A DNA stretch of 64,000 nucleotides from Ligula intestinalis (GCA_036362985.1 JAYGXS010000009.1:22749104-22813103), one strand, 5' to 3'; counted from the first letter of the stretch, positions 1 to 11,635 are shown. Notes: generated by a model not told the origin, from the sequence alone. Numbers and translations: made by a program.

Positions 1-130
1 GATGCTGTGCAGCACAAATAGTTTTTATTGGAAAAGTCGATTTGGCAAACATGTGTTTACAGCAACTCTTCATCAGGCGAGTACATTTTCAGGGATAATG
101 GCAATTATACGGTTGGACAGGGTTAATAAG
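1..130 (-). repeat. PLE-like terminal repeat with hammerhead-like core
   Basis: The segment resembles 33884-33924 and 58530-58570: all share a stretch reading roughly ggcaaacatgtgt..acagcaactcttcatcag. On the minus strand this gives CTGATGA (70-76), the conserved 5' core of a hammerhead ribozyme, followed by AGAGTTGCTG and then a degenerate version of the GAAAC...GTC half. PLEs are known to carry hammerhead motifs in their terminal repeats, so this is probably the end of a PLE truncated by the window edge. The GAAA box is not intact here, so activity is unlikely. Confidence 0.45.
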
Positions 131-504
131 TGTACTTTGGTTACAACTCATCGTTTTCACGCCGCCTGCATGATGAGATCGGCGTATATAAGTCCTTGTG
201 CTTGAGAAGGGGAGGAAATTATGATTTTTTGTTCCATCGTCGTTTTATACTTTCAGGAAAGTTGCAGTATGAGGGTCAGTCGGCCGACTGGCAACCAAGT
301 ACCAGTTGGATATAGGGTTAGAATCAAACAGAGTTCTTAAGTGGACGTGTACTAGTACTAGACTCCCTCTATCAGGTTCTGGAATTTCGGATATATGTTG
401 GCAGCCATATCAGAAGTTGCGTGTTTAGATCACGTCGGGATCAATTTGTAGCGGCTTGAATAGTCTTTGTGCTTAGAGTACTACAATCATCAGGTTGAAT
501 CCCA

Positions 505-790
505 GGTTAATGGTAAAAGACAGAAGTCACCAGGATCATGGTCTTATTGTGCATAGAACCCTGAATTGCTGTCTCGGTCGCACCCGAGAGTGTCGACTTG
601 GTGTTGTGTGAGGTGTGATGATGATGACAGCTGTTCTTGCATGACTGTGAGCCGAGTTGAAGTGGTTGGTATTAATGTGTTGCAATTGCACGAAAAGATG
701 TCGCCTGCCGAGACCCCCTGCTGCGTGGCCGCGACATGGCGTGTTCAAGTGGTCCTTGAGAAGCCGTGACTAGTAGCTACAGGCTACTAC
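505..790 (-). repeat. LTR-like dispersed repeat D (copy 1)
   Basis: Similar over about 150 bp to 32120-32300: both share aaaagacagaagt.accag, a tttatt.tgca block (AATAAA on the minus strand), ttgctgtctc, cccgagagtgt and gatgatgacagctg. A polyadenylation-like signal followed by about 50 bp to the repeat edge suggests an LTR or the 3' end of a retroelement transcribed from the minus strand. No coding sequence is recognisable inside it. Confidence 0.45.
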
Positions 791-894
791 AGTAAGCGGG
801 CAGAGTAGCTATGAATGCAGGGCATTTATGCTCCCTCCCTCCATTCTTTTTTGTCTCTGAGTGACGTTTTCTCCACCAACCCTCCTGTTTCCAG

Positions 895-2332
895 CGTATG
901 AGGGCGGCAGCAGCAGCGGCTGAGCACAAATCCCTTGGCGGCGGGAGGGAACCGGTTTCCCCACCTGGTGGCGGTCTCCGGGCGGCTGCCGCTCCTCACA
1001 GCACAGCTGCTCCGGCAGCTGTGCCAGCAGCAGCAGCCGTAGCAATAAAGCCTCAGGCTCCTCCAGTGAACGCATGGTCACAGAGGAAGCAACAACAACA
1101 GCAACAGGAGCAACCACAGGCCCCAGTAACTTTTAACGATCTCTATTATCTCTTTTTTAGCAGATACCCAGACCTGGTTACTTTCGGGCAACACCATCAC
1201 CATCATCATCATGTCAAGTTTATTATGGGAAATATAGGCAAAAGCTTTTGAACTCCCTATTGGTACACAGCAGTAAACTAATGCATTGGTACGGCAGAAC
1301 ATTTCAAAAGAAGTCCTTTGCATAATTGTAGGCGACTACTCACTTGTTCGAAGTAATACAGTCACATGTGGTGATGTCAGTTAACACGAATCAGCAGGTG
1401 TAACTGAACAAAAAGAGCAGGCATTTAAAAAATCCCTGAAGCATGGCTCAGAATTCAAAAGATGGAATGTTATTTGTAGGATTTTTTAGGAGCAAAACTG
1501 CTGCTCTTCGGAGGAAAGTATGTGCAAGATGGGATTGGCATGCTGCTGAGACTGTTTGCGGCAAGACAGGGGAAACTCATTTGGTTAAATATCCTTATCC
1601 GAAGGGTCACACGAGGAGGAGACCGCAGAGTCATGAGAACATCCCGAACAGCTGGAGATGTGGCCACCATGATACACTGTTGCTACTTGCCGTGTCTGAG
1701 GATAAGGTGACACCAACAAAGGAACCCGCTACGGTCGTCTGCAGTCGGTTTCAGATCAATATGAGGAAGAAAATTGCCAACCATAAGATAGCATACATTT
1801 CCGTTCAAATTTGTGATCATTTTGCCCTCTATAAAATTGTTGCTTAAGAACATATTTTGTCTGCAAAACGGACAGTTTCAGGAGGGGGCTTCTTAGGCGA
1901 CTGCACAACGTGCCTTAGGTGTGCTGTAAAGTGATCAACTGCGTCGCAGTCGTTTACGTTTCATGCATTTGTATTTACTGCTGTGTGTCTAATAGCAGAT
2001 ATGGATTTTATGAATATAAAATCTATGCACACATGTATATGCTACTCACTATTTTATAGTACCATTTATTTTATGCGTGTATGTTGACCATGTTTGTATA
2101 GAGTTTCCTATATGGTCTGCAAAGGCATTGCCTACTACCCTAAATATACTGGACTTTTGAATTTCAGCAGCAGCGCCCTGCTGCCCCCGCCGCCGCTGAG
2201 CCGAAAAAATTTGTAGCGCAATCGCAGGCACAACAGCAGCAGCAACAGTCAGCACCAGCACCGCAGCCCAAACCTCAGGCCAATGCTTGGAAGAAGCCGC
2301 TTGTGACCGCGGGTGACGAACCGCGACCTTAA
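895..2332 (+). CDS. C-terminal exons of a Q/A/P-rich protein with NAW motifs, function unknown
   Basis: Two exons are visible. Exon a, 895-1125, follows an acceptor (cctcctgtttccag) and ends at a gtaact donor; it is 77 whole codons. Exon b, 2168-2332, follows a tttcag acceptor and ends in TAA (2330-2332), 54 residues. Both are phase 0 and join without a frameshift across a 1,042-bp intron containing a CAT microsatellite. Exon a is Ala/Gly/Pro-rich, then reads PPVNAWSQRK followed by a Gln run. Exon b begins Gln/Pro/Ala-rich and reads QANAWKKPLVTAGDEPRP before the stop. The repeated NAW motif in both exons, in the same frame, supports real coding. Upstream exons must lie before the window or inside 1-890, where none is recognised. 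Low-complexity Q/P segments with short Trp motifs occur in RNA-binding scaffold proteins, but no family is assigned. No AATAAA is found close downstream. Confidence 0.6.
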
Positions 2333-3801
2333 TGCATCCCTCCTTCCCCTGGAACATTAGGCCACACTAGGCCGTGTGTAAGTGCTGGAAGCTTCAGAAA
2401 ATTACCCATTTCTGTAAACCCTCCAAGAAGTTACTGCCTTTGAAGACCCCTAACAAAAAACAGGACAATATGTGACTTAAATAAGCATGTTATTATCAAA
2501 TTGCACATGCATTTTGAATGTAAACATCGTTGTTAAAGTAAGGAGCGAAGCACGGGCCACCTGGGGATCAAACAGAACTTGAAATATATAGATATAATCG
2601 GCATCTATCGGCAGGGAATTATTCAACTTACTAGTAGGGAGTAACATTTATTTTGAATGCCATGTTTTTGCAGAAGTGGGGATTAAAGCACAGGGATCAA
2701 GGACAATGTGAAATAATAGACAACATCGTTATCTGTAGCTGTGTGGAAAGCGTTGGTTTGGGGAAACACTGCTTTCCCGTCCGGTTGAACGGCATCTTTT
2801 AAGTTGATATAAATATATCTATTTTATGTTTGAATGCCGCTGTCCTGCCCGCCATTATAACGTCCTGCGCTAGTAAATAGAACCTGTGAGTAATATTCAC
2901 TCCTCAGGCACAAATTCTATGACTTCTTCCTGAGGCCGCAAAAAGAACTGTTCTGCCCGTTTCTGGCTCATCTATTGCCACCAGCTGGCCACACCCGATC
3001 CCAGACAGATCATGATTGTAGATGTAAATGGAGATTCAGTCGGTCATTCAGTTGTTCCGCGGTATTAGACCACAGTCTGCAATGGCCTTATAACGCCGAC
3101 CGCCGGCAGCAGTATTCTTGATATTTCACCTGCAAGATGTGGCACCAGGATTTTGTCGCTTTTCAATATAGGACGCAACAAAATGCAATAACGTGCCGAT
3201 GTATTTAATACTCTAGCTGCCTGAACAAGCTGTAGAATCGAGGTCTTTTTTCACACAGTTGTTCTTTTCAGTGAAGGGCCGCAAAAACGTAAAATCTCGC
3301 CATTTGAGTTGAATTAAAAAACTAGAAACCTCGGCGTATAGCAGATCTGATCTTGGATGTTTTGGCTCCCTAAGTCCCCCCATATCTCTTCCTACCTGCC
3401 AGGGTGGACAGTCAGTTCCATACTTTTAACTGCACTTATTTTGATGCTCCCAACAGTGCGATAAGCAGCATCACCCATTTACTAAACGAGGCCAGCTGGA
3501 AGCCACGTCTCTGTAAGCTATTTTGCGATAGAAACCGGCACCTCTAGGTATGCGGACGCTGAATATCTGGACGAGGCCACCACTTTAGGTAAAATAGGGC
3601 TTGCTTTTGTTTCTCACTCATGGGTGCTCGTTAACTCCTCTAAACACATACAGCATCTTAGTAGATAAGCGTACGCCTATCAGATGCAGGGCACCCCCGC
3701 CCTGGTTTGTGATGTCCAGTGTTTTCGGTATCCCCCGAACCTTGCCACATGGCTAATTTTAATGTTACTTACTAAGTTGCAGTAACATTTTTGCTATTTT
3801 T
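2333..3801. other. Intergenic, no recognised gene
   Basis: No convincing exon, RNA gene or transposon domain was recognised. It may hold the 3' UTR of the upstream gene; there is an AATAAG-like word near 2475 but no clear AATAAA. Confidence 0.5.
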
Positions 3802-3968
3802 AGGACATATTACCGTAAGACAGAGAATCCAGAATGGCCATTTCTGCCTCATTAGGCGTCGTCAGCTGGATATACTGTAGTCAAGTGTAGCAGAGTATAT
3901 CTAGCTGACGACGCCTAATGAGGCAGAAATGGCCATTCTGGATTGCCTGTATTACGGTAATATGTCCT
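3802..3968. repeat. Near-perfect 75-bp inverted repeat (hairpin)
   Basis: Arms 3802-3876 and 3894-3968 are complementary with about four mismatches in 75 positions, separated by a 17-nt loop. The arms contain ccagaatggccatttctg, the same word that ends the SINE-like repeats elsewhere in the window, so the hairpin seems built from two opposed SINE tails or is a short foldback element. Transcribed, it would form a long double-stranded RNA. Confidence 0.85.
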
Positions 3969-4852
3969 AAACGTACAGTATCTCTTTAACGAGCTGTCAT
4001 CTGCTGCCTCAATTGCGATCACTTGACTGGTATTACAATGCTGCAGTAGGATTCACATATTACGAACCAAGTCGACAGATGCGTAGTAAAATTGGGAAAA
4101 AAATCTCCTCCTATTGCCTTGTCCTCTTCATTCGAAATGAAGTGGAGTTTACGCGTCGGCAAAAATCAGCATGGAAATGTCGCCGAAAACCATCCTTTTC
4201 TATCCTTTACTCTTTTTTTTCTTTAACAGCACTCCACCGGAACGCTGTTGCTGCCTACGTCCTGCTGCTGAATAAGTCCCCCTTCCCCTCGCCTTGTTCA
4301 ATCACTCGAACTACTACACCATGCCCGCTAGATTGTCGCATCTGTGTTTGCCACCCTTCAGTGCTGCACGTTCTTGCCCGGTCTTTCTGCCTGTGTCCTG
4401 GAGCTTAAATTGCCTCTGGTGCTGCTGCTGTTTTTTTCTGCTTTCCCGGTAGACTGACATTATGAAATGTAACTTCCTCCTCCTCCGACCGCTCTTCTCC
4501 CTCTATTCAGGCCCTCAAACCCCACTCCACTCCACCCCACCCTCCCCTCCACCTTCTTTCCTGTTGGATCTACATGCGTGTGTAGACTCCTTCCCCCCTG
4601 CCCACCCACCGTCTTTGTCCCCTCTGGCAGTAATGTGCGTATGTTTGTGACTGAATTCAGCCTCCTCAAGTGCAACTGGAATGTTGGTCTTCTTCGGGTC
4701 GTGGCCCCCCTCTCCCCCAACGACGGACCGCGTTGCAAATGTGCTGAACCAAATTCGGGGGCTGGTAGGGGCCCACGGGATGAGTTTATGAGAATGCTCT
4801 GAGTCTGCACGAACCCATAAGGCCCAAGGCAGAGGGGGACAGATGACATTCG
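3969..4852. other. No recognised gene; pyrimidine-rich stretch
   Basis: The segment 4190-4640 is pyrimidine-rich on the plus strand (many ctcctcc/cccacc blocks). It lies immediately 3' of the minus-strand PLE endonuclease frame, so it may be the 3' non-coding part of that element. Confidence 0.4.
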
Positions 4853-6100
4853 TTAGCGGTCAGGTGAACGTTCATCAGCGAACTCATAGTTAGGGAAGGG
4901 GGGAGAGGGAGGAAAAGGGTGAGGATAATTAAGCAGCTGAGTTTTCCCTCGTCTCCTGAACGTGGGCGCCTGCGCGGGTAGGACGCTGGTTGCCATGCCC
5001 AGATGAGACAGGGGGATGTTCTCGCGGTCCGCGGATAGAGTTCTGTATGTCAGCCGCGCAGCTTGCGTTTGACTATTCTCCGTAGCTTCGTCTTCTTTGG
5101 CTTCAGTAGGTGTTGGATTTCCGCGTGCAGTCGGCCAAGGGAGGCCGATGGCTTGAACCAGCGCCTTTTGACAGCATAGAATGGGTTTTGCTAGCCGGAT
5201 TGCCACTGCTTCTGCTGTGGCTAACACCCGTTTGCGCAGGCCTTTGGAGAAGTGCGTTGGCGTGCGGTATATGACCCGAAAGGCTTCACTCGCGTCCACT
5301 TGGTGGTTTGTATCAATTAGGTGGGCGAGGATTGAGCTTGAGGTCGGTCTATTCTCCCCTCTGCTGAGCCAAGCTGGTATGTGCTCGCACATTCTCCTCT
5401 CCAGACGTCGCGTTGTTCGGCCAATATAGCCTGCTCCACAGGAACAGGTGAACGAATAGATGCACATAGATGTGGCCTGAAACGGTAGTCTGTCCTTACC
5501 TCCCATTCGTAGAAGGGGAGAGTTAGTGAAGAGAACCCGCAAGTTTGCAGCCGGGAAGGCATTCATAACCGCTGTCCTCAGGCGCCTTCTTACTAGTTCA
5601 CTCGTTGCGTCTCCAATAAACGGCAGTCATATAAACAGATCTTTCTTTTCCGCCGTTGAAATTGCGACCTTTGGGGCACGTTCCTTGATGTTCTGAAGGA
5701 TGAACCGTTCCGGATAACCGTTTTCTTGGAGTGTGTCCTTTAGTTGCTGCAATTCTACTTCCACTATTTCAGGAGAGCAGATACGGCGTATTCTGGCTGC
5801 CATTCCCTGGACTAAGTTCCGTTTGACGTTAAGGGGGACGAAACTGTGAAAATTAACGTATTGCCCAGTCCAGGTTTTCTTTCTAAATAGTCGGCGTTGT
5901 ATCGAGCCATCTTCTTGTCTGTGTAAGAGGACGTCTAGGAAAGCGAGTTCCTCGTTCGCCTCTGTTTCCACTGTAAATGTGAGTGCTGTGTGGGTGGTAT
6001 TAAATTTTTGGACTAGACCATCGATATCAGCGGTCTTCTTTGTCAGGCAAAAGATGTCGTCCACATATCGACCATAGAACTTAAGGTTATTGGCATACAT
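4853..6100 (-). mobile_element. PLE fragment: RT C-terminal part plus GIY-YIG endonuclease
   Basis: PLEs encode a reverse transcriptase joined to a GIY-YIG endonuclease. Read on the minus strand, the first part (6100-5627) starts just before the RT catalytic motif: FYGRYVDDIF puts YVDD at 6067-6056, followed by palm/thumb sequence including AFLDVLLHRQEDGS and HSFVPLNVKRNLVQ. The second part (5566-4853) holds the endonuclease: CIYSF then CGAGYIGRTTRRLERRM, with GYIG at 5431-5420, then SSSILAHLIDTNHQVD and AEAVAIRLAKP, ending in a Pro-rich tail. The two parts are in the same frame, separated only by 20 codons and a single TGA (5627-5629). The RT fingers and most of the palm are missing, so the copy is 5'-truncated at about 6110. 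Apart from that stop the domains are unusually well preserved. Confidence 0.9.
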
Positions 6101-7429
6101 GCAGCCGCCACTACTGAATTCAGTGCATGATTCAGCATGTTCAGTCTGAATCGGTCACGACTTGGAAGGACCCCCGTTGACGGACTAAATTGGTGCAACT
6201 GGGCGTATTAAGAAGTAACTGGAGGACAAAGCGTCGGGCTGCCATGATTCCTCAACGTGGCCTTTATGACATTCCCACTAGTCTGTCTTTTGCACCTGCA
6301 CGCTCTGGGCATCCATCCAATGAGCAATTTACTAAGCCTACAATAACAATACTACTGAGATAATATCAGTAACACACATATAGTGATTTTTATCTGGATG
6401 CCTAGGGTTCCGTGGTTCCTCAGCGCCGCCTTCATGGCATTCCTACTGGTGTGAGTTCCCAGTTGTCCACAGGGAAGCCGAGTAAATCCAAGTCGTGCAT
6501 CCCGTGCGCAGGCAGACTGTTAAGCTTTGCTAAATATTGTGCCCATGTCAGTGCGTTGCTCTCGAAGCGGGGTGCCTGGGAGTAAGTGCGGTGGATGCTG
6601 TGCAAGTTGGCCTAATCATACACTGGTTAGCGCGGAAGTGCTGCGCCTGCCCTGTGGGGCACGCAGTTGATGTCGCTTGCAACGGTCGAACTGTCCTGTA
6701 CTATCTTTTAGGTGTGCACTGTGGTGTAGTAGGTACGTGGTGCTAGGTACGCAGCCTTCACAACGCTGAAGATTTGGTTGTCCTAGATCTGGGTTATGGA
6801 TCCTGGACGGATGTGCAGTTGAAAACCTCGCGTATCAGGACAGCTCTTGTTCCTGCGACTGGACGTCAGGCTTGTGGATATGCCCGTGCAACTGACCTGG
6901 GGCTGCCGATCTTAAATTCCAGCATCCTATCTCATTCGGGCTCTCCATACTTTTATCCACCTTTACAGCTTTATCGACGACGTCTGTACTCAGGAGCCTG
7001 GAGTCAAGTCGACGAGAACTTAACAAATATCCGGTTTCTTTCAAGGAAAGACGTTATTTGGAAACTAAGGTAAATTTATTCAGTAAATTATCGACGCTGG
7101 ATCCTCAGGTCGTCCTTAGACTTGAGAAGAATGTGCAAACAACAATTTGAATTGCAACAGTGCTGGTACAATTGTATAGTCATCTGGTGTGAGCGCTAAT
7201 AGGCAGCTGAAATTTGCGCCAGCCAATGTTGGACAAAATTAGCAGTCGTAATAGCGTAATTGCGAATTGGCAACTGTAATTTACATCAGTCCGGATGGAA
7301 AATTAATCGTTAACTGTTGTCGGCGCCAGTTAACGGTTGTGGTTCGCAGTAGCCCATAGTGATTGGTTGTCGTGTCTTCCATCTTTCTTTGAAATTTTTG
7401 TACACATCATCTAGCTCGATGTTGCTGTA
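6101..7429. other. No recognised gene; short repeated motif
   Basis: A motif of about 37 bp (ttcctca.cg..gcctt.atg.cattcc.act) occurs twice, at 6247-6283 and 6416-6451. Otherwise no coding or RNA signal was recognised; the open frames here lack family features. Confidence 0.35.
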
Positions 7430-8135
7430 TGAACGATCGGAGTGCATGCCCTCAAGAAATTATCGGCCTTTTTGGAGCGAAAAACTCCGACGATGCGTGT
7501 TTTGTCCCATGCAAAGTTGTGTCCTATATTAAGGCAATGCATAGCCACTTCGGACCAATGGTCATTTCATTACTGTCAATTGGTGCTCGCGGATGCGTGT
7601 GGAGACGAATCTTCCTGTCTGGTCACTATATACGGTATCACTGGCTTTGCATGAGATCTTGCAGATGAATTCTTTCTTACTGAGATAGCCAATCCTACCC
7701 TCAGGGTGTACAAGCTGGGTGCGTAAGGTAGACGTCGGTTTGTCCGCCACTTTTAATTGGTATTTCCGCAAGTGCCTTTCAACGAGTTCATACATATTCC
7801 TTATATAAGGAAGGATTCGACATTCATTGGTTTTGGTCGCCTAAGTGGAACTATCTGCTTCCTTTGTGTTGGATTGTTGTTGTCTCATGCATCAGTGAAC
7901 AAAGTCCCTGTGGTAACCACTGCGGCAAAGCAAATCAAACAGGTAATTGAACTCGATTTGGTTGATATATTAGGCATAGCAATGTTTCTTCGATCGGTAT
8001 AGCAGACTGTTGACAGCACTCCTTTTTTAGAGATGGGGTTGCTGTGCTCATAGTTAAGAACAACTTCCGCATACGTGTCTTTGCGGTTAAAAGACGTTTG
8101 TAATGTTCAGTCAGTATCTGGCTGAACAGGAGCAC
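7430..8135 (-). mobile_element. PLE fragment (second lineage): RT thumb and GIY-YIG, frameshifted
   Basis: On the minus strand, relics in order are an RT thumb-like piece near 8030-7960 (ISKKGVLSTVCYTDRRNI), a linker (LPYIRNMYELVERHL, KPTSTLRTQLVHPEG) and the GIY-YIG domain (EFICKISC, VYSDQTGRFVSTRIREHQL). After a frameshift near 7565 it continues with SEVAMHCLNIGHNFAWDKTR and SKKADNFLRA, the endonuclease C-terminus. The same lineage occurs on the plus strand at 34925-35335. Several frameshifts and stops make it a dead copy. Confidence 0.8.
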
Positions 8136-8839
8136 CCGAAAATGGCAGTCTAATGTTAACCTGCTTCTCGAATTTGAATTGAATGCCCGGAATGTTTGAG
8201 TGGATTATGTTTTGGAGCGCTTCTAGTTGCTCCTCCCTCCACCCCACCAAGCGTACACGAGTAGCTAGCTAAGCTAAGGACGGTCGCAAGGGCGCGCGTT
8301 CGCAGCGGTGACAAGACTGAAAGGCCCGTCCACACGTTCTACACACTGTATGCTCCCTGTTTCGTGCGTACCAGGCCAACGGTAAGGGTAGCATGGTATA
8401 CACACGTACAGTTCGTGACCAATCAGAAGAAGGGTCACAAAATTTTCACAAAAACCTCCGTAATTGTGGTTCTCATGACTTGGACTCTGTAGGTGAACTT
8501 GAAATTTTTCGCCACAAGAGCGCCCTCATACGGCCTACGCTAGCCTTAAAATTTTGGTCACGTCCATGACATTCATTAAGTGGTCAAGGTTAAGGTCTGT
8601 AATATCCGTTGATTGCCGTTACGCAAGGTTTGTCGTGAAACGGGTCGCTTTGAACGAAGGCCATGAACGAGGCCACGATCTCGTGTACATACCTTCACTC
8701 CACTGATAATGCAGGCTGATATCACCAAAATAGGCTAAACCATGATAATGTAACCGTAAACAAATTGCTGGGTTCATGTCAGCGAAAATACGAGTCTCAG
8801 GAAGTAAACGAGAAGGAGCCGTGAGTGTGCTCAAAACAC

Positions 8840-9110
8840 TAAAATTATAACGCCCAGTTCCGTACAGGAGGAAGAGGGGTAAGACCAGTAGGGGTTGTTT
8901 ATTGTGTGCAGGAACTGAATGGTGGTCTGAATCCCAGACGCGCGGCAGTCGACGGGCCCTGCACGCGCGCACGTCTGTGTGCTGTGAGCGTAAGTGAATA
9001 AACGTCATGCGAGAGTGGGTCACTGGAGGCTTGACCAACTACTTGGCCAATAGAAGTCTACGGCACCTGTGATTGGCTGGCCCAGAAGGAGGTAGAGTAG
9101 CGAAGTCACG
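8840..9110 (-). repeat. LTR-like repeat with AATAAA on minus strand
   Basis: The minus strand reads cctgcacacaataaacaacc (near 8905) followed by a pyrimidine-rich block, an arrangement shared with the LTR-like repeats at 15.7, 18.1 and 60.1 kb. Open frames across it have no family signature. An LTR is the likeliest explanation but the termini were not fixed. Confidence 0.4.
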
Positions 9111-9159
9111 TGCGCTTTGTGGGCTTAGCGCCAGCGCTACAGAGTATACGCGATCGCCG

Positions 9160-9300
9160 GGTTAGGAAGTTTATTTGACTGGATCCCATCTTGAGCCCAT
9201 CATCAAAAGCGGGCAATTCGTAAACAGAGAGTTGCGGTATTTATAGGATGCAGGCGTTATGATACTGCATATTTATGAAAATGGGCGGCTACCCAATCAT
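9160..9300 (-). repeat. PLE terminal-repeat remnant with TATAAATA-like box
   Basis: On the minus strand ctataaataccgc (RC of 9234-9246) precedes gatgatgggctcaagatggg. The TATA-like box plus this downstream block matches the arrangement at 30.9 and 37.4 kb, where it lies just 3' of a PLE endonuclease. The hammerhead GAAAC box expected after it is missing, so this is a decayed end. Confidence 0.45.
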
Positions 9301-9439
9301 CGTCCAAAGTGTCTTCCGGGGCGCTAGTTGTTCGATGGCCGGCAGTTACGTCTGAAATTTCATCTCACCGATGACAGACAACCATGGGGCCAAAAGACTA
9401 ATTGCCACCGACACTGTGTGATTCTGTTCAAAATGTGAA

Positions 9440-11022
9440 TTGCGGCTTCATGGCTGACAATTAGACCAAGGTCGATCACTGGCGTGAACGCTTTGAGCAC
9501 CTCCTCAAATTTGATGAGGGACCCATCACACTCTCCCTCTCCTCCACAACGGAGTTTCAACCGTTCTTCCGAAGACAAAGTTGCCGATGAAATGCAGAGG
9601 CTGCGCTACAACAAGGTATGCAGAAAGGACGGTAGTTCCGCAAAAATCTGCAAGCCCTGTGGAGACACCCTGGCCCCTCGCCAACATGGGGTGATTGCAC
9701 AAGCAGGGCGAGCCGAGGCCGTTCCCGATGACTGGTGCTAAGACATCCTTATACCCGTCCACAAGAAGGTAGATATAACAAGGTGCGAGATTTACTGCAG
9801 CAGAAGTCTTATCGACGTTGCTGCAAGTATTTTTACGCAATTGTTCTTCTCATGCGCCTTCAGGCTGTACTTAACTCCAGGATGCGGCCCAACCAAGCCG
9901 GATTTCGCACTGGGCGTGGATTTTCAGACCAGATATTTAGGTTGAGGCGCAGTCTAGAATTCCGTCATAGCTACCAGCAACCTGTGGCTGTCTGCTTTGT
10001 TGACTTCGCCGCCGCATTCGATTGCATCAATCGTGAGTCCCTGAAGCGAATAATGGCGCTAGATGGAGTGCCGACCAAATTCATTTTCATGATAAAGACC
10101 TACTATCGGTCCGCCACCGCACGAGTTCTGGTCCACAACAATCTCTCCCAACCGTTCGATATCCGGTCTGGTATCCGACAAGGTTTGCGTCCTTTCGCTT
10201 ATTCTGTTTAAATACATAATTGACTGGCTTATCGGGAGGGCCGTACGTGAAGAAGATGGTGTTGAGCTTGTACCCGGACGCCGGCTGACTGATCTCGACT
10301 ACGCCGTTAATATTGCGCTATTACCCTCAAGCGTTGGTGTTATACAGTCTGTAGTTTTGCGGCTGAATGAGATCGTTATGTCGGTTGGCATGCCCATAGA
10401 TACCCGAAGGAATATGTTATTTTCGAGCTGCATCCCTGGCTAGGAGAAGGCACACTTGAGGAGCAATGACCATCAACTTGAAGAACTAGAAAGCTTTAAA
10501 TACCTCAGGGCGAGGCTGCTACCAAATGGGCTGAGCAGGAATGGCACTGTCTTCCGTATCGATGCTACTCGTTGGGTTTTCTCAATCCTTCGAAAGCGCC
10601 TATGGATATGACGCAACATCTCCATTGTCACGAAGATTCGTATAAACCGTGCGTCCATGCGGCCAGTCGTCCTCTATGGTTGTGAATGCTGGGCTGTGCA
10701 TGCTGAAGATGAGCGGACTGGAGGTCCTTGATCACCACTTCCTCAAAAAAATCCGCACAGTTCGCAGTTGCTTCGATCGTATCGCCAGGATATCTCGGGT
10801 TATTCGAGAAAGGTGACTGAGGTCGTGTGGGCACGTTCTCCGTCGTCGGCACCACGACCTTTGCTATACTGCCTTGGATCCGTCACTGCAGCGTCGAAGA
10901 GGAGGGCAACTGAAGACTTGGCTCGACACCGTCCGCCAAGACATGGAAGCAGTTCCTGGACCTTCTATCTTCGGTTGCCGTCAGTGGAGAAGAGATTGGG
11001 TGGAATTTTTACTACCAGCACC
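9440..11022 (+). pseudogene. RTE-like non-LTR reverse transcriptase, degenerate
   Basis: Non-LTR retrotransposons of the RTE/endonuclease-RT type encode an RT that copies their RNA at the target site. Recognisable on the plus strand in order are the pre-RT region (WREHFEHLLKFDEG), the fingers (MRPNQAGFRTGRGFSDQIF), motif A (VCFVDFAAAFD), MALDGVP and ARVLVHNNLSQPFDIRSG. Then comes motif C, where the usual YADD is YAVN (10300-10311), so both catalytic aspartates are lost. The thumb follows (ESFKYLRARLLPNGLSRNG, VVLYGCECWAVHAEDE), and the C-terminus (GQLKTWLDTVRQDMEAVPGP). Multiple frameshifts and stops (10209, 10441, 10609, 10728 region) break it. It ends at about 11022, where an inverted SINE pair begins at 11024. 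No endonuclease domain is seen upstream. Confidence 0.9.
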
Positions 11023-11023
11023 T

Positions 11024-11582
11024 GTTAGGGAGTACTGAATACGCGTATTTCTGGCTTATTGGCCTTCATCGGCAGCACCTACCCAACTCAAGTATAGCTA
11101 GAAGCTGCCGCTTCACTCGAGTTTTGAACCCGCGACCAGTGAGCTAGAGACGAACGTCCTATCCACTGAGCCAACGGGTCTATGTCTTTGCCGGTTGTCG
11201 ATCGGGATATAAATTAGTACATAGGTGTACTCCGATCTAATCTAGGATTCACCAACCCTGGTTGTTTCGTCATGGCGAGTTGCTGACAGTTCAGCTTTTT
11301 CTCAAGCGAAACAATAATGTTACTCGCCATAACGAAACAACCAGGGTTGGTGAATCCTGGATTAGATCGGAGTACATCCATGTACTAATCAATATCCCAA
11401 TTGACAAATTGCAAAGACGTCAACCCGTTGGCTCAGTGGATAGGACGTTCGTCTCTAGCTCACTAGTCGCGGGTTTGAAACTCGAGTGTAGCGGCAATTT
11501 CTGTAGCTATACTTGAGTTGGGTAGGTGCTGCCAATGAAGGCCAATAAGCCAGAAATACGCGTATTCAGCACTCCCTAACGT
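11024..11582. repeat. Inverted pair of tRNA-derived SINE-like repeats
   Basis: Arms 11024-11280 (-) and 11322-11580 (+) are inverted copies of about 258 bp. The plus arm has a tRNA-like head: box A-like ttggctcagtggatagg near 11429 and box B-like cgggtttgaaactcg near 11470. It is followed by a body ending in a gccagaaat tail word. The head-to-head arrangement makes one large potential hairpin, and it directly abuts the RTE pseudogene. Confidence 0.75.
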
Positions 11583-11635
11583 TTGCCGGTAATATAAATT
11601 GGTTACTTAAAGTTAGCGAGTAACATAATTGTTTC

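Noticed and set aside
898..1251. A single-exon protein with a poly-His tail
   Set aside because: The His run comes from a CAT microsatellite inside the intron; a gtaact donor at 1126 ends the exon before it.
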